17,862 nt of DNA from Stenotrophomonas sp. UBA2302 (GCA_002345545.1 DDVW01000040.1:1-17862), one strand, 5' to 3'; counted from the stretch's first letter, positions 1 to 7,689 are shown. The notes: generated by a model not told the origin, from the letters alone. Numbers and translations: made by a program.

Positions 1-428
1 AGCTGCGGTTGCGGCTGGCGCGGCCCACACCGCGGGTCGCGGCCGGGCTGGCGTTGCGCGGACTGGCCAGCAGCGCGGTGGATATCTCTGATGGCCTGCT
101 CGCTGATCTGCAGCACATCTGCCAGCGCAGCGGGGTGGCCGCGACGCTGGAGTTGCCTCAGCTCCCCGTATCTGCGGCTGCCGAAGCGCTGCAGGAGCTG
201 GCGCTGTTCCAGCAGCTGCGCGTTGGCGGCGGCGATGACTACGAGCTGTGCTTCACCGCGCCGGCGTCGCAGCGCGAGCAGGTCCGGTCGGCGATGGCCG
301 CAGTGGATATCGCGGTCACGCGGATCGGCCAGGTCCAGGCCGGTGCCGGGGTGACCCTGCGCGATGCCACCGGTGAAACAGCAGAGCCGGCGCGTCCGGG
401 CTACAACCACTTCTCGCCGCCGCGCTGA
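1..428 (+). CDS. thiL: Thiamine-monophosphate kinase, C-terminal part (5' end outside window)
   Basis: ThiL phosphorylates thiamine monophosphate to thiamine pyrophosphate in the cytoplasm, the last step of cofactor synthesis. Only about the last 140 residues are here; the frame is open at the left edge (in-frame codons from base 3), so the TTG at base 9 is not the true start. Visible family motifs are RPTPRV, then SSAVDISDGLLADLQHI (the second-domain aspartate-rich segment of the AIR synthase/ThiL fold) and the glycine-rich VGGGDDYELCFT segment, followed by the usual ending of the form RPGYNHF. The stop is TGA at 426-428. It converges on the minus-strand flavoprotein gene with only 38 bases between the stops. 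Family assignment is secure; the missing N-terminal half cannot be judged. Confidence 0.93.
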   Translation, partial: LRLRLARPTPRVAAGLALRGLASSAVDISDGLLADLQHICQRSGVAATLELPQLPVSAAAEALQELALFQQLRVGGGDDYELCFTAPASQREQVRSAMAAVDIAVTRIGQVQAGAGVTLRDATGETAEPARPGYNHFSPPR

Positions 429-459
429 CCGCGCGCGGTTGGAAGGCACGGCCGCCGTG
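428..459. other. Short convergent gap with two small inverted repeats
   Basis: Between the thiL stop and the stop of the minus-strand flavoprotein gene lie a perfect 12-bp palindrome ACCGCGCGCGGT (428-439) and a 5-bp hairpin CACGG-CCG-CCGTG (447-459). Either could help separate the convergent transcripts. Neither is followed by a T tract on either strand, so this is not a convincing intrinsic terminator. Confidence 0.25.
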
Positions 460-466
460 GCGGTAC

Positions 467-1861
467 TCAGCCGTTGGCCGGATCGGCCGGCGGCAACACT
501 TTGCCCGGATTGAGGATGCCGTCCGGGTCCAGCGTCTGCTTGATCGCGCGCATCGTCGCCAGCGTGGCCGGGGAAAATGCCTGGGCCATGAAATCGCGCT
601 TGGCGATGCCGATACCGTGTTCGCCGGACAGGGTGCCGCCCAGTGCCAGTGCCAGTTCGAACACCTTGGGCAGCGTGGCGTGGGCGCGCGCATTCTCGCC
701 GGCGTCGTCGGGGTGATAGAGGATGTTGACGTGCAGGTTGCCGTTGCCGGCATGGCCGAAGGTGACGATCGGCAGGTCCGCCTCGACCGAAAGCCGCTGC
801 ACGCCTTCCACCAGTTCCGGAATGCGCGAGACCGGCACCACCACGTCTTCGTTGATCTTGCCCGGGGCGATGCTCTTCAGTGCCGGCGACAGCGCGCGGC
901 GCGCGGCCCACAGCCTGTCGCGCGCGCTGCCGTCGGTGGCCACGTCCAGTGCCAGCATGCCGTCGCCCTCGGCGGCCTCGGCCAGTGCGTTGAGCAGGTA
1001 AGGCAGGGTGTCATCGTCGCCATCGGCTTCAATGAGCAGCATTGCGCCGGCCTCGGGCACCTGCGCGCCATTGCGGCGCAGCAGTTCCAGGCTGCGTGCA
1101 TCCATGAACTCCAGCATGGTCGGGGTGGCCGGCTGCGCCATCACCCGCGATACCGCCGCCGCGGCGGCCTGCGCATCGCGATAGAGCACGCGCAGACCAG
1201 CCTGCGCGCGCGGGCGCGGCGCCAGCTTGAGCGTGGCCTCGACGATCAGCGCCAGCGTGCCTTCGCTGCCGACGATCAGGTGGGTCAGGTCGTAACCGGT
1301 GGCGTCCTTGGTGTAGGCGCCACCGCACTGGATCAACTCCCCGCTGCCGGTGACCGCAACCAGCCCGAGCACGTTGTCGCGGCTGGTGCCGTACTTGACC
1401 GCGCGCGGACCGCCGGCATTGCAGGCCAGGTTGCCGCCGATGCTGCAGATATCGGCGCTGGACGGGTCCGGCGGCCAGAACAGACCGTGCGGCATCAGCG
1501 CCTGCTGCAGGTGGCCATTGAGCACGCCCGGCTCTACCACCGCGCAGCGATCGCCCGGGCGGATGTCGAGGATGCGGTTCATGCGCGCGAACGACAGCAC
1601 GATGCCGCCGGCAGTGGGCACCGCCGCGCCGGTGGTGCCGGTGCCGGCGCCGCGGCCGACCAGCGGCACGCCGTGTTCGCGACAGGCGCGCACGATCGCC
1701 TGCACTTGTTCGCGGGATTCGGGCAGCGCGACACCCAGCGGCAGTGCATGGCGCCAGGAATTGTCCTGCGCATGGGCTTCCAGCACGCCGGCATCGGTGC
1801 GCCAGGCATCGCCGAGCAGCTGGGTCAGGGTCTGGTGGAAGGCGGCGGGCAGGGAATTCAT
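467..1861 (-). CDS. FAD-binding oxidoreductase, GlcD / D-lactate dehydrogenase type
   Basis: A 464-residue flavoprotein of the vanillyl-alcohol-oxidase fold (FAD_binding_4 plus FAD-oxidase C-terminal domain), expected to oxidise a D-2-hydroxy acid such as D-lactate, glycolate or D-2-hydroxyglutarate. The FAD domain (about residues 40-215) shows GRGAGTGTTGAAVP (69-82), SIGGNLACNAGGPRAVKYG (140-158) and IVGSEGTLALIVEATLKL (196-213). The C-terminal domain has the metal-site pattern GHAGNGNLH (H370, H377) and SGEHGIGIAKR (E414, H415). The start is taken at ATG 1861 because it overlaps the upstream stop as ATGA and gives a normal N-terminus; the open frame runs 86 codons further upstream, inside the neighbouring gene. 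It is the last gene of the lpoA operon. The SGEHGIG form favours the D-lactate/glycolate branch over D-2-hydroxyglutarate dehydrogenase, but the substrate cannot be fixed from sequence. No signal peptide is seen. Confidence 0.9.
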   Translation of the reverse strand: MNSLPAAFHQTLTQLLGDAWRTDAGVLEAHAQDNSWRHALPLGVALPESREQVQAIVRACREHGVPLVGRGAGTGTTGAAVPTAGGIVLSFARMNRILDIRPGDRCAVVEPGVLNGHLQQALMPHGLFWPPDPSSADICSIGGNLACNAGGPRAVKYGTSRDNVLGLVAVTGSGELIQCGGAYTKDATGYDLTHLIVGSEGTLALIVEATLKLAPRPRAQAGLRVLYRDAQAAAAAVSRVMAQPATPTMLEFMDARSLELLRRNGAQVPEAGAMLLIEADGDDDTLPYLLNALAEAAEGDGMLALDVATDGSARDRLWAARRALSPALKSIAPGKINEDVVVPVSRIPELVEGVQRLSVEADLPIVTFGHAGNGNLHVNILYHPDDAGENARAHATLPKVFELALALGGTLSGEHGIGIAKRDFMAQAFSPATLATMRAIKQTLDPDGILNPGKVLPPADPANG

Positions 1862-2400
1862 GGATGTTGGCTCAGGTCGGGGGTGCGTTGCTGGATCAGG
1901 CGCCAGCCACATACGCACAGAAACAGCGGCAGCCACACCCAGCGCAGCTCCGAGAGCACGGTCTGCAGGCCGCGTGCCGAGAAGAAATGCTTGGTGAAGG
2001 GCGAGACGCGGATCGGCCGCCATGGCGCGAACAGGCGCGCATCGCTCCACGGCCACCACAGCGCGACACCAAGGCCGCCGGAGGTCAGCGCGTCCAGCAG
2101 CGGATGCGACAGCGCGCAAATGAAGACAAAGGCCGCCGCCTGCATCCGGCCGGCCTGCAGGCGGCGTGCGCCGAGTAACGCCAGTAGACCGAGCAGGCCG
2201 GCGAACAGCAGCGAATGGCTAGCGCCGCGATGGCCGAACGCATCGGCATAGGGAATATGCAGCGCGAAGGTGAGCACATCGGCATCGGGCAGCATCGCCG
2301 CGACAACGCCGGCGCCGAGCAGGCGCGGTGAGATGCGGCCGTGGTCACTGGCCCACCACAGCGCCAGTGGAATTGCGGCATGGGTGAAAACACTGGGCAT
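1858..2400 (-). CDS. YdjM-like membrane-bound metal-dependent hydrolase family protein
   Basis: A 180-residue inner-membrane protein of the YdjM/DUF457 'metal-dependent hydrolase' family. The enzymatic name is inherited from the family; no reaction is well established. Family-type polar residues are visible: H7 after the initiating segment MPSVFTH, the acidic pair D39/D41 in LPDADVL, HRGASHS (H57, H62) and SHPLLDALTSGG (H99, D103). They sit among several hydrophobic segments (about 28-47, 63-78, 88-98, 153-166), which fits a polytopic protein with metal ligands near the membrane face. ATG at 2400-2398 overlaps the yraN stop by one base (TGATG), and the stop overlaps the flavoprotein start as ATGA, so translation is probably coupled. 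E. coli ydjM is known as LexA-regulated; no LexA box was found here, and the gene should follow the lpoA operon. Confidence 0.85.
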   Translation of the reverse strand: MPSVFTHAAIPLALWWASDHGRISPRLLGAGVVAAMLPDADVLTFALHIPYADAFGHRGASHSLLFAGLLGLLALLGARRLQAGRMQAAAFVFICALSHPLLDALTSGGLGVALWWPWSDARLFAPWRPIRVSPFTKHFFSARGLQTVLSELRWVWLPLFLCVCGWRLIQQRTPDLSQHP

Positions 2401-2774
2401 CAGCAGTCGTCGGCGCGGAAGGCGTCACGGATCCAGTGCAGTTGCGGTGGTTCGCCACTGGCTTCGACCACGTCGAAGCGACACGGGAGGTTTGCCAGCG
2501 ATGGATGCTGGGCCAGATAGAGCTGCGCGGCGAGGATCAGGCGGCGGCGCTTGCCGGCATCCACCGACGCGGCGCCACCACCGAATGCGGATGAGCGCCG
2601 GTAGCGGACTTCGACGAAGACGAGGCTGCCGGCGGCGGAATCATGCATGACAAGGTCCAGCTCGCCGCCGCGGAAGCGGACATTGCCGGCGCGCCAGTGC
2701 AGGCCGGACTTCTCAAGCAACGTGCGGGCGAGGGCCTCTGCCGCCGCGCCGCGCGTGGCCTGCTCAGCGGCCAT
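2400..2774 (-). CDS. yraN: YraN-family (UPF0102) nuclease-like protein
   Basis: A 124-residue cytoplasmic protein of the UPF0102/YraN family, which has a restriction-endonuclease-like fold and is commonly encoded next to lpoA. Motifs: [12 protein letters not shown] (31-42; E38 and D40 as acidic site residues) and VFVEVRYR (52-59; E55, R57), where the usual EVK lysine position is arginine. GKRRRL follows, as in family members that end in a helix plus RFDVV (99-103). The start is placed at ATG 2774, giving MAAEQATRG just before the conserved [10 protein letters not shown] helix; a longer open frame (to 2840) lies inside lpoA. It overlaps the lpoA stop by 11 bases. The biological role of the family is poorly known; a DNA-processing role is only suggested by fold. 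Identification is strong, function is uncertain. Confidence 0.92.
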   Translation of the reverse strand: MAAEQATRGAAAEALARTLLEKSGLHWRAGNVRFRGGELDLVMHDSAAGSLVFVEVRYRRSSAFGGGAASVDAGKRRRLILAAQLYLAQHPSLANLPCRFDVVEASGEPPQLHWIRDAFRADDC

Positions 2775-4491
2775 TGCCGATCGCGTGCGGCTGGCCGCCG
2801 CTGAATGTCGACCACGCCGGTGTGCGCAGCACGTTGCCAAAGCCGTCCAGCATCAGTGTGCCGGTGGCACCGTCGAGCCCGCCGGAGGTGGCGGTGGCCA
2901 GCTTCTCCATGTACGCGGTGATCTTCCACGCGTCATGGCCGAAAGCGAACAGCCGTGCGGCGGCTCCCCGTACGGTCGGCAAGGTGCTGGCCAGGCTGCT
3001 GTGTGCGGGCAGGCCGGCGGTGCCGCGCGTGGTCCAGGCTTCGCTGGGATAGACGATGCCGTCCAGCGCCATGTCTTCCTCGGCCTTGCCGGTGTTGCTG
3101 GTCAGCTGCGAGGTGCCCACCCGGCTCACTGCCGCCAGCCCGGACAGGGCCAGTTGGGGGGCCAGTGCGCGCGCCTGGTTGCCCTTGACCGCCAGAAACA
3201 CCGCGTCCACGCCGCTGGCCTGGCGCAACTGCGCGCCGATGTCGCCGGGCGCATCGTTGACACTGATGCTGGCGGCGATCTTGCCGCCACGTTCGCTGAA
3301 GCGTTCCTTGAACGCCGCACTGGCGCGGCGGCCGCTGTCATCGTTGCTGGCGATCACCAGCACGTTGCCGCGCTCGCGTCCGAGCAGATATTCGGCGGCG
3401 ATGATGCCGTCGTCCTCCGGTGCCAGCGAGAAGCCGGCGCTGCCCGGCGGTGGGGTGTCCTTGCCGCGGTTCAGGGCAAGCAGCGGGACGGGCAGTTGCT
3501 CGCGGTGGAACAACGCGTCGACCTCGTCGCGGCCCAGCGGTCCGATGATGAAATCCACGCCTGCGGCAACCGCCTTGTCGTAAGCGGCACCGGCACCGGT
3601 GGCGGTGCCCCGGGTGTCGATGAACTCGATTTCGGGGCGACGCCGGGTTTCGCCGTAATAGCCGGCCAGCAGGCCATCGCGCACCGGCGCGGCGGCGGTG
3701 GCGAGATTGCCGGTCAGCGGCAGCAGCACCGCCAGCTTCACCGGCGGCCGGTAGCCGTCGGCCTCGGCGGGCGGACGCTTGCCCGTATCGAGCTGCCAGG
3801 CCGAATCACGATCGAACGGACGCGGCAGCGGCAGGCCGCGGGCGATCAGAGCGCGCCCGGCGAAGTTGTACAGCGGCTCGCCGGCGGGGAGTGCCGCGGC
3901 ACGATCGCGCAGGGTGACATCGTCCAGCCCGGCCAGCAGGCGGGTGATGGTGCGCTGGTTGTCGCTGCGGGCAACGCCGCTGAGCATCAGCCCGGCGCGG
4001 GCGCGCTCGGTGGCGGCGTTGAAGCTGTCGCCACTGGTTTCGAATGCCTGTGCGCGGGCCAGGTGCCAGCGCGCCTGCAGTGGTGCCGGCAGCGACAGGC
4101 TGGAGGGGTGTTGCAGGACCTGCAGGGCCGCGGCGGGTTGCCCGTCAGCAAGGGCCAGTTCGGCCTGCAGCAATGCGAAGCGCTGGCTGGTGGCGCCACT
4201 CAGCTGTCGCGGCTGCACCTGCGCCATCAGCATGCGCGCACGGGCGCTGTCGCCGGCTTCGTGCCACGCGAACGCCGCATCGGCCAGCAGCTGTGCTTTG
4301 CCGGCCCCCCGGGCCAGTCCGGCTTCGGCCTCCAGCTGCTGCGCGGCCTCGCGCGGCTTGCCCTGTTCGAGCAGGGCGATGGCGGCCTGCTGGGCCGGTG
4401 AGCTGGTGGGGGCCACACTGGTGGTGGCACAGCCCACGAACAGCAGCATCGACAGTGACAGGGCGGAAATCCGTGCGGCTGGCTTGTTCAT
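2764..4491 (-). CDS. lpoA: Penicillin-binding protein activator LpoA (LppC-family lipoprotein)
   Basis: A 575-residue outer-membrane lipoprotein expected to activate the bifunctional peptidoglycan synthase PBP1a from the outer-membrane side. The N-terminus is a lipoprotein signal peptide: basic MNKPAAR, a hydrophobic stretch, and LFVGC with the lipidated cysteine at residue 21 (the -3 position is F rather than the usual L). Residues about 35-235 are alanine/leucine-rich helical repeats resembling the TPR-like N-domain. Residues about 250-575 match the periplasmic-binding-protein-like C-domain ([28 protein letters not shown] is the typical opening; [14 protein letters not shown] and [16 protein letters not shown] follow). 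ATG at 4491-4489 heads the four-gene minus-strand operon and is divergent from rsmI, the arrangement known around E. coli yraM/yraL. A weak CGGA lies upstream of the start. Confidence 0.93.
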   Translation of the reverse strand: MNKPAARISALSLSMLLFVGCATTSVAPTSSPAQQAAIALLEQGKPREAAQQLEAEAGLARGAGKAQLLADAAFAWHEAGDSARARMLMAQVQPRQLSGATSQRFALLQAELALADGQPAAALQVLQHPSSLSLPAPLQARWHLARAQAFETSGDSFNAATERARAGLMLSGVARSDNQRTITRLLAGLDDVTLRDRAAALPAGEPLYNFAGRALIARGLPLPRPFDRDSAWQLDTGKRPPAEADGYRPPVKLAVLLPLTGNLATAAAPVRDGLLAGYYGETRRRPEIEFIDTRGTATGAGAAYDKAVAAGVDFIIGPLGRDEVDALFHREQLPVPLLALNRGKDTPPPGSAGFSLAPEDDGIIAAEYLLGRERGNVLVIASNDDSGRRASAAFKERFSERGGKIAASISVNDAPGDIGAQLRQASGVDAVFLAVKGNQARALAPQLALSGLAAVSRVGTSQLTSNTGKAEEDMALDGIVYPSEAWTTRGTAGLPAHSSLASTLPTVRGAAARLFAFGHDAWKITAYMEKLATATSGGLDGATGTLMLDGFGNVLRTPAWSTFSGGQPHAIGNGR

Positions 4492-4538
4492 TTGGTGTCC
4501 GTTCGACTGGGCGCGGCAGTGGCGTGCGGGAGAAACGG

Positions 4539-4548
4539 TAGGATTCTA
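4539..4548. promoter_or_regulatory. Candidate divergent -10 elements for lpoA and rsmI
   Basis: The short gap between lpoA and rsmI holds TAGGAT on the + strand (4539-4544) and, overlapping it, TAGAAT on the minus strand (complement of 4543-4548, five of six bases matching TATAAT). Both are placed suitably for the divergent genes: start sites would fall about 45 bases before lpoA and a few bases before the first possible rsmI ATG. No good -35 hexamer is visible at 16-18 bases for either, so this rests on the -10 match and position only. Confidence 0.35.
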
Positions 4549-4572
4549 ACCTTGCCCATGGAAATACCGATG

Positions 4573-5409
4573 ATGAGTACCGCTGCCGCCACCTTGTATG
4601 TCGTCGCCACGCCGATCGGCAATCTGGCCGACCTGAGTCCGCGCGCGCAGGAGGTGTTGCGCTCTGTGGCGGCGATCTGCGCCGAAGACACGCGCCATAC
4701 CGGCCAGTTGCTGTCGCACTTCGGCATCGGCAAGCCGCTGGTGGCGCTGCACGACCACAACGAGGAGGCGATGGCGCAGCGTCTGGTGGCGCGGCTGCTG
4801 GATGGCGAGTCGCTGGCGCTGGTCAGCGATGCCGGCACGCCGCTGGTCAGTGATCCGGGGTTCCGGCTGGTGCGCGCCGCGCGTGCGGCAGGGATCAAGG
4901 TCAGTCCGGTGCCGGGCGCCTGTGCGGCGATCGCCGCGCTGAGCGTGGCCGGGCTGCCGAGTGACCGTTTCCTGTTCGAGGGCTTCCTGCCGGCCAAGGG
5001 CGCCGCGCGGCGTGAGCGGCTGCAGCGGCTGGCGAGTGAAACCGCCACGCTGGTGTTCTATGAATCGTCACACCGAATCGAAGAATCGCTGGCCGATATG
5101 GCTGCGGCCTTCGGCGGTGATCGCCCGGCGGTGGTCGCCCGTGAGCTGACCAAGCTGTTCGAAACCGTGCTCGACGGCACGCTGGAACAATTGCTGGCCA
5201 AGGTGCAGGCCGATGACAACCAGCGCAAGGGTGAGTTCGTGGTGATGGTGCAGGGTGCCGGTGACGACGAGGCGGGCAAGATCGCCGAAGGCCGTCGCCT
5301 GTACGCGAAGTTGAATGAACACCTGCCGCCCTCCACCGCGGCCAGGCTCGCCGCCGAACTCAGTGGCGCGCCGCGCAAGGCGCTGTACGGCCAGACAGGC
5401 CATGATTGA
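4573..5409 (+). CDS. rsmI: 16S rRNA (cytidine-1402-2'-O)-methyltransferase RsmI
   Basis: RsmI uses S-adenosylmethionine to 2'-O-methylate C1402 in the 16S rRNA decoding centre. RsmH, encoded about 3 kb downstream here, N4-methylates the same nucleotide. The protein is a tetrapyrrole-methylase-fold enzyme of about 278 residues (E. coli 286). Diagnostic blocks are YVVATPIGNLADLSPRA at the start, ICAEDTRHTGQLL, LVSDAGTPLVSDPGFRLV, VPGACAAIAALSVAGLP, FLFEGFLP and VFYESSHRIEESL. I chose ATG 4573 (MSTAAATL, with GGAA about 9 bases upstream); ATG 4558 and 4570 are in frame and would add five and one residues. The final codons overlap the next gene by 8 bases (ATGATTGA), implying coupling. Start uncertain by a few codons; identity secure. 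Confidence 0.95.
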   Translation: MSTAAATLYVVATPIGNLADLSPRAQEVLRSVAAICAEDTRHTGQLLSHFGIGKPLVALHDHNEEAMAQRLVARLLDGESLALVSDAGTPLVSDPGFRLVRAARAAGIKVSPVPGACAAIAALSVAGLPSDRFLFEGFLPAKGAARRERLQRLASETATLVFYESSHRIEESLADMAAAFGGDRPAVVARELTKLFETVLDGTLEQLLAKVQADDNQRKGEFVVMVQGAGDDEAGKIAEGRRLYAKLNEHLPPSTAARLAAELSGAPRKALYGQTGHD

Positions 5410-6124
5410 GCTGAGCTGGCGCGCCGATTCCCCCGCCGCGCTGCAGGCACAGCTGGGGCTGGAAGGCCTGCCCGCCGAGCAGGCGGCACTGCTGGACAAG
5501 AAGCCGCGCGAACGCTGGTTGATGTCCGCATGGCTGATGGTCAATGCGCGTGTGCTGGCCTATCCGCTGCGCGTGCATGGCAGCGAGCGTCCGGACTTCC
5601 TGCTGTCCGCGCCGGGCATGGCCATCGGCGTGGAGTGCATGGAAGTGGTGCCGGAGGAGCTGAAGCGGCTGCAACCGCAGCTGCGCGAGATCAACTCCGG
5701 CTGGGTGCAACCGCTGCTGGCGCCGGGCCAGCATGATTGGGACTGGTCCAATCCGCTGCTGCAGCGGCTGCTTGCGCCCAGGGGCGGGCGTCCGGGCTTT
5801 GATGACGAGGATCCGGCGGGTCTGTGGCTGGCGGTGATGCGCTGGGCGGTGGCCAAGAAGCGCGACATCTTCGCCCGCGAGGGCTTCCGCCAGCAGCCGC
5901 GCAACGTGCTGTTGCTGCATGACAACTGGCCGCTGCCGGCCATGCCCTGCGTGCGGCTGTGCGAGGAGGCGGCGGCGATGCGTTGGCGGCAGCTGGTGGC
6001 ACATCTGCAGCAGGCGTTGCAGGCGGAGTCCGCCTTTGCCGACTGGCAGCAGGTCGCGATCGTGCAGGCGCAGGTGGTGTGGCAACTGCAGGCCGAGGGG
6101 GTCCAGGTGCTGGAACGTGCCTGA
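5402..6124 (+). CDS. Uncharacterised protein, possible PD-(D/E)XK-like fold
   Basis: A 240-residue protein that I do not recognise by name. ATG 5402 overlaps the rsmI stop by 8 bases, so the two are probably translated together; rnpB follows after its stop. It has no signal peptide or membrane segment and is rich in W and Q. Two stretches recall restriction-endonuclease-like families: RPDFLL (63-68, D65) followed about ten residues later by a predicted strand IGVECMEVV (75-83, E78, E81), and a later helix AVAKKRDIFARE (149-160) before a hydrophobic strand NVLLLHDNWPLP (168-179). In such families the PDF...ExK pair holds the metal and a KK-bearing helix precedes the last core strand. Here the motif lysine is replaced (E78-C-M80), so it may be inactive or unrelated. 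The fold is inference only; the gene itself is well supported by length, codon use and overlap. Confidence 0.8.
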   Translation: MIELSWRADSPAALQAQLGLEGLPAEQAALLDKKPRERWLMSAWLMVNARVLAYPLRVHGSERPDFLLSAPGMAIGVECMEVVPEELKRLQPQLREINSGWVQPLLAPGQHDWDWSNPLLQRLLAPRGGRPGFDDEDPAGLWLAVMRWAVAKKRDIFAREGFRQQPRNVLLLHDNWPLPAMPCVRLCEEAAAMRWRQLVAHLQQALQAESAFADWQQVAIVQAQVVWQLQAEGVQVLERA

Positions 6125-6147
6125 TCGGGTGATCGCCGTGGCCGTCA

Positions 6148-6175
6148 GTCAAACACGGGTGCGGCGTGCGACAAT
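6148..6175 (+). promoter_or_regulatory. Candidate rnpB promoter
   Basis: GACAAT at 6170-6175 matches TATAAT in four of six bases and ends 5 bases before the predicted 5' end of the RNase P RNA, the right distance for the start point. A weak -35 (GTCAAA, 6148-6153) lies 16 bases upstream. It sits directly after the stop of the preceding gene, so rnpB can be transcribed on its own. Confidence 0.45.
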
Positions 6176-6180
6176 GCGCG

Positions 6181-6537
6181 CGGCGGAGTCGGCCAGACAG
6201 TCGCGTCATCCTTTCGGGGGTGCCGAGGAAAGTCCGGGCTCCACAGGGCAAGGTGCCAGGTAACGCCTGGGCGGCGCGAGCCGACGGAAAGTGCAACAGA
6301 AAGATACCGCCGAACGGTCCTTCGGGATGCGTGGTAAGGGTGAAATGGTGCGGTAAGAGCGCACCGCGAGTCTGGCAACAGACCGGCACGGCAAACCCCA
6401 CCTGGAGCAAGACCAAATAGGGACCTAATGGCGTGGCCCGCGTCGGGTCCGGGTAGGTTGCTTGAGCGTATCGGTGACGGTGCGCCTAGAGGAATGACTG
6501 TCCACGACAGAACCCGGCTTATCGGCCGGCTCCGCCA
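6181..6537 (+). ncRNA. rnpB: RNase P RNA, bacterial A type
   Basis: The catalytic RNA of RNase P, which cleaves the 5' leader from tRNA precursors together with protein RnpA. The ends are set by the P1 helix: 6182-6194 (GGCGGAGTCGGCC) pairs with 6524-6536 (GGCCGGCTCCGCC) over 13 bp with one G-U pair. The universally conserved blocks are present: GAGGAAAGTCCGGGCTCC at 6225-6242, the CAACAGAAAGATA segment near 6293-6305, AGAGGAATGACTGTC from 6488, and ACAGAACCCGGCTTAT at 6507-6522, which pairs in P4. About 357 nt is normal for an A-type RNA. Ends are accurate to a few bases. Open frames on either strand here are spurious; the antisense one yields the ADKPGSVVD-type peptide often mis-annotated opposite rnpB. 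Confidence 0.96.
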
Positions 6538-6538
6538 C

Positions 6539-6563
6539 TTTCCTCGCCGGCCGGGTGAGGAAA
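6539..6563 (+). terminator. Hairpin just after rnpB, possible terminator
   Basis: TTTCCTCGCC and GGTGAGGAAA form a 10-bp stem (one G-T pair) with a 5-base loop, two bases after the P1 helix of rnpB ends. The position suits a terminator or a processing signal for the 3' end. The following bases (ACCCCAAGATT) are not T-rich, so it is not a classic intrinsic terminator. Confidence 0.4.
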
Positions 6564-6823
6564 ACCCCAAGATTCCCCGTGTGAAACCCCAGGGCCCCGG
6601 ACCTGCGGCCCGCCATTCCCCGTGTCTGTCGATGCGTCCACTCCTTCAGAAATGGATCCTGCTGTATCGCGGGATTGTCCGGCTTGCTTCGTTCGCTCCG
6701 CTTGATTGAAGCGGCTCTCCGCGGGGGAGGCGGGCTGGATGGTGGATGAGGGGGCCTGGCTCTGCTGCCCGGGAGTCCGGCCCCGACCTGGACATGGATG
6801 GCTGTGGTTGCGAGCCCGGGCTC
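6564..6823. other. Gene-free stretch between rnpB and the NRDE gene
   Basis: About 260 bases without a credible gene; short open frames here have no ribosome site, family motif or consistent codon use. Contents seen: an 11-base direct repeat ATTCCCCGTGT at 6572-6582 and 6615-6625; a hairpin CCGCTT-GATTG-AAGCGG at 6698-6714; and a perfect palindrome GAGCCCGGGCTC at 6812-6823 touching the NRDE stop codon. The rest is GC-rich and unassigned. It may be a degenerate copy of an interspersed intergenic repeat, but that cannot be judged from one copy. Confidence 0.5.
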
Positions 6824-6833
6824 TTACTTTTGT
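6812..6833 (+). terminator. Possible + strand terminator facing the NRDE gene
   Basis: The palindrome GAGCCCGGGCTC (6812-6823) can fold as a small GAGC/GCTC stem and is followed on the + strand by TTACTTTTGTT, a T-rich run. It could stop transcripts coming from rnpB before they enter the antisense side of the NRDE gene. The stem is only four pairs with a four-base loop, so support is weak. On the minus strand the palindrome starts directly after the NRDE stop but has no T run behind it. Confidence 0.28.
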
Positions 6834-7594
6834 TCGCGCCGGATCCCGATCCGGGTCTCTCCCAGGAAAGCGCCCTCCGGGCCGAAGCGCCGTTCGTGGA
6901 TGAAGCCCAGTCCCTGATGGTCGATGGCGACCAGCGTACTGGCGCGGGTGCCGTATTCGTCACCACGGATGAAGGTGCTGGAGAGGCGCCGTTCCAGCTC
7001 TAGGGCAATGCCGGTATGCGGCAGGTCGTCGTCGGCAGGGCAGCTTTCATCGGCCAGCGCCGGCCACAGATCATCGAAGTCACCTGCGGGTTGCTGCAGC
7101 CAGCTTTCCAGCGCCTGCATCAGGCGCCGGGTCTTGGGCCAGGGCGCGTCGAGGGTGCCATTGGACATGCCATGGATACCCGGTGGCAGGCGCTGGTGCA
7201 GGGCCGGATGGTTGCCCAGATAGCAGCAGTGCTCGGCATCGGCGACCAGCAGGTTGAACGGAGCGAACCGGTGGGCACGGCTGGAAAGGACATCTATATA
7301 GCGGTCCGCGTTGTCGCTGCCTGCCAGATAGCCGGCAACCAGCTCGCCCCGCGACGGACCACCGGCCGCCGCGGTCGGATCGCGCACATTGGTCAGCACG
7401 GCGGCTTGACCGTGGTTGTTCACTCCCATCCAGCTGCCGCCGGAGCGCAGGTCGCGACCGGCGATGACGGTTTCCTGCGGAGGCGGCCAGCGTTGCAGCG
7501 GCGCGGTCGGCCGGGCGTGGAATTCGTCGCGGTTGCCTGCCATCAGCAGACGCCAGCGGGGATGGCATTTCCAGGCGAGGGCGACAAGGCACAT
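6824..7594 (-). CDS. NRDE (TANGO2/DUF833) family protein
   Basis: A 256-residue protein of the NRDE family, related to eukaryotic TANGO2. The name-giving motif is at residues 21-24 in MAGNRDEFHARPT, after the usual N-terminus MCLVALAW with cysteine at position 2, which suggests an Ntn-hydrolase-like fold with Cys2 exposed after methionine removal. Other family blocks are GRDLRSGGSWMGVN, AVLTNVRDP, SRGELVAGYL, FNLLVAD, HGMSNGTLDAPWPKT and, near the end, STFIRGDEYGTRASTLV. The biochemical role of bacterial members is not established; a link to haem or lipid handling has been discussed for TANGO2 homologues. It is a single minus-strand gene lying between rnpB and the dcw control region, and is divergent from mraZ. 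ATG 7594 is the natural start; upstream Shine-Dalgarno pairing is weak. Confidence 0.92.
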   Translation of the reverse strand: MCLVALAWKCHPRWRLLMAGNRDEFHARPTAPLQRWPPPQETVIAGRDLRSGGSWMGVNNHGQAAVLTNVRDPTAAAGGPSRGELVAGYLAGSDNADRYIDVLSSRAHRFAPFNLLVADAEHCCYLGNHPALHQRLPPGIHGMSNGTLDAPWPKTRRLMQALESWLQQPAGDFDDLWPALADESCPADDDLPHTGIALELERRLSSTFIRGDEYGTRASTLVAIDHQGLGFIHERRFGPEGAFLGETRIGIRREQK

Positions 7595-7689
7595 CGGCGC
7601 AGTGTGCCGCCTTGCGCAACAGGCGGCCAGCGGCGGCTGAATGGATAGCCAGTGGCAGGCCGTTTTTCACCCTGCATATACCTTGCTGA

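Noticed and set aside
617..2251. A 544-codon + strand open frame opposite the flavoprotein gene
   Set aside because: Arg/Gln/Ala-rich shadow; the minus strand carries clear FAD-oxidase motifs along the whole length.
6425..6616. A 63-codon antisense frame containing the ADKPGSVVD peptide
   Set aside because: This peptide is the well-known artefact of translating the strand opposite rnpB; the RNA structure explains the sequence.
6706..7003. Short + strand open frames after rnpB, running into the antisense side of the NRDE gene
   Set aside because: No ribosome site or family motif, and much of each is opposite the NRDE coding region.
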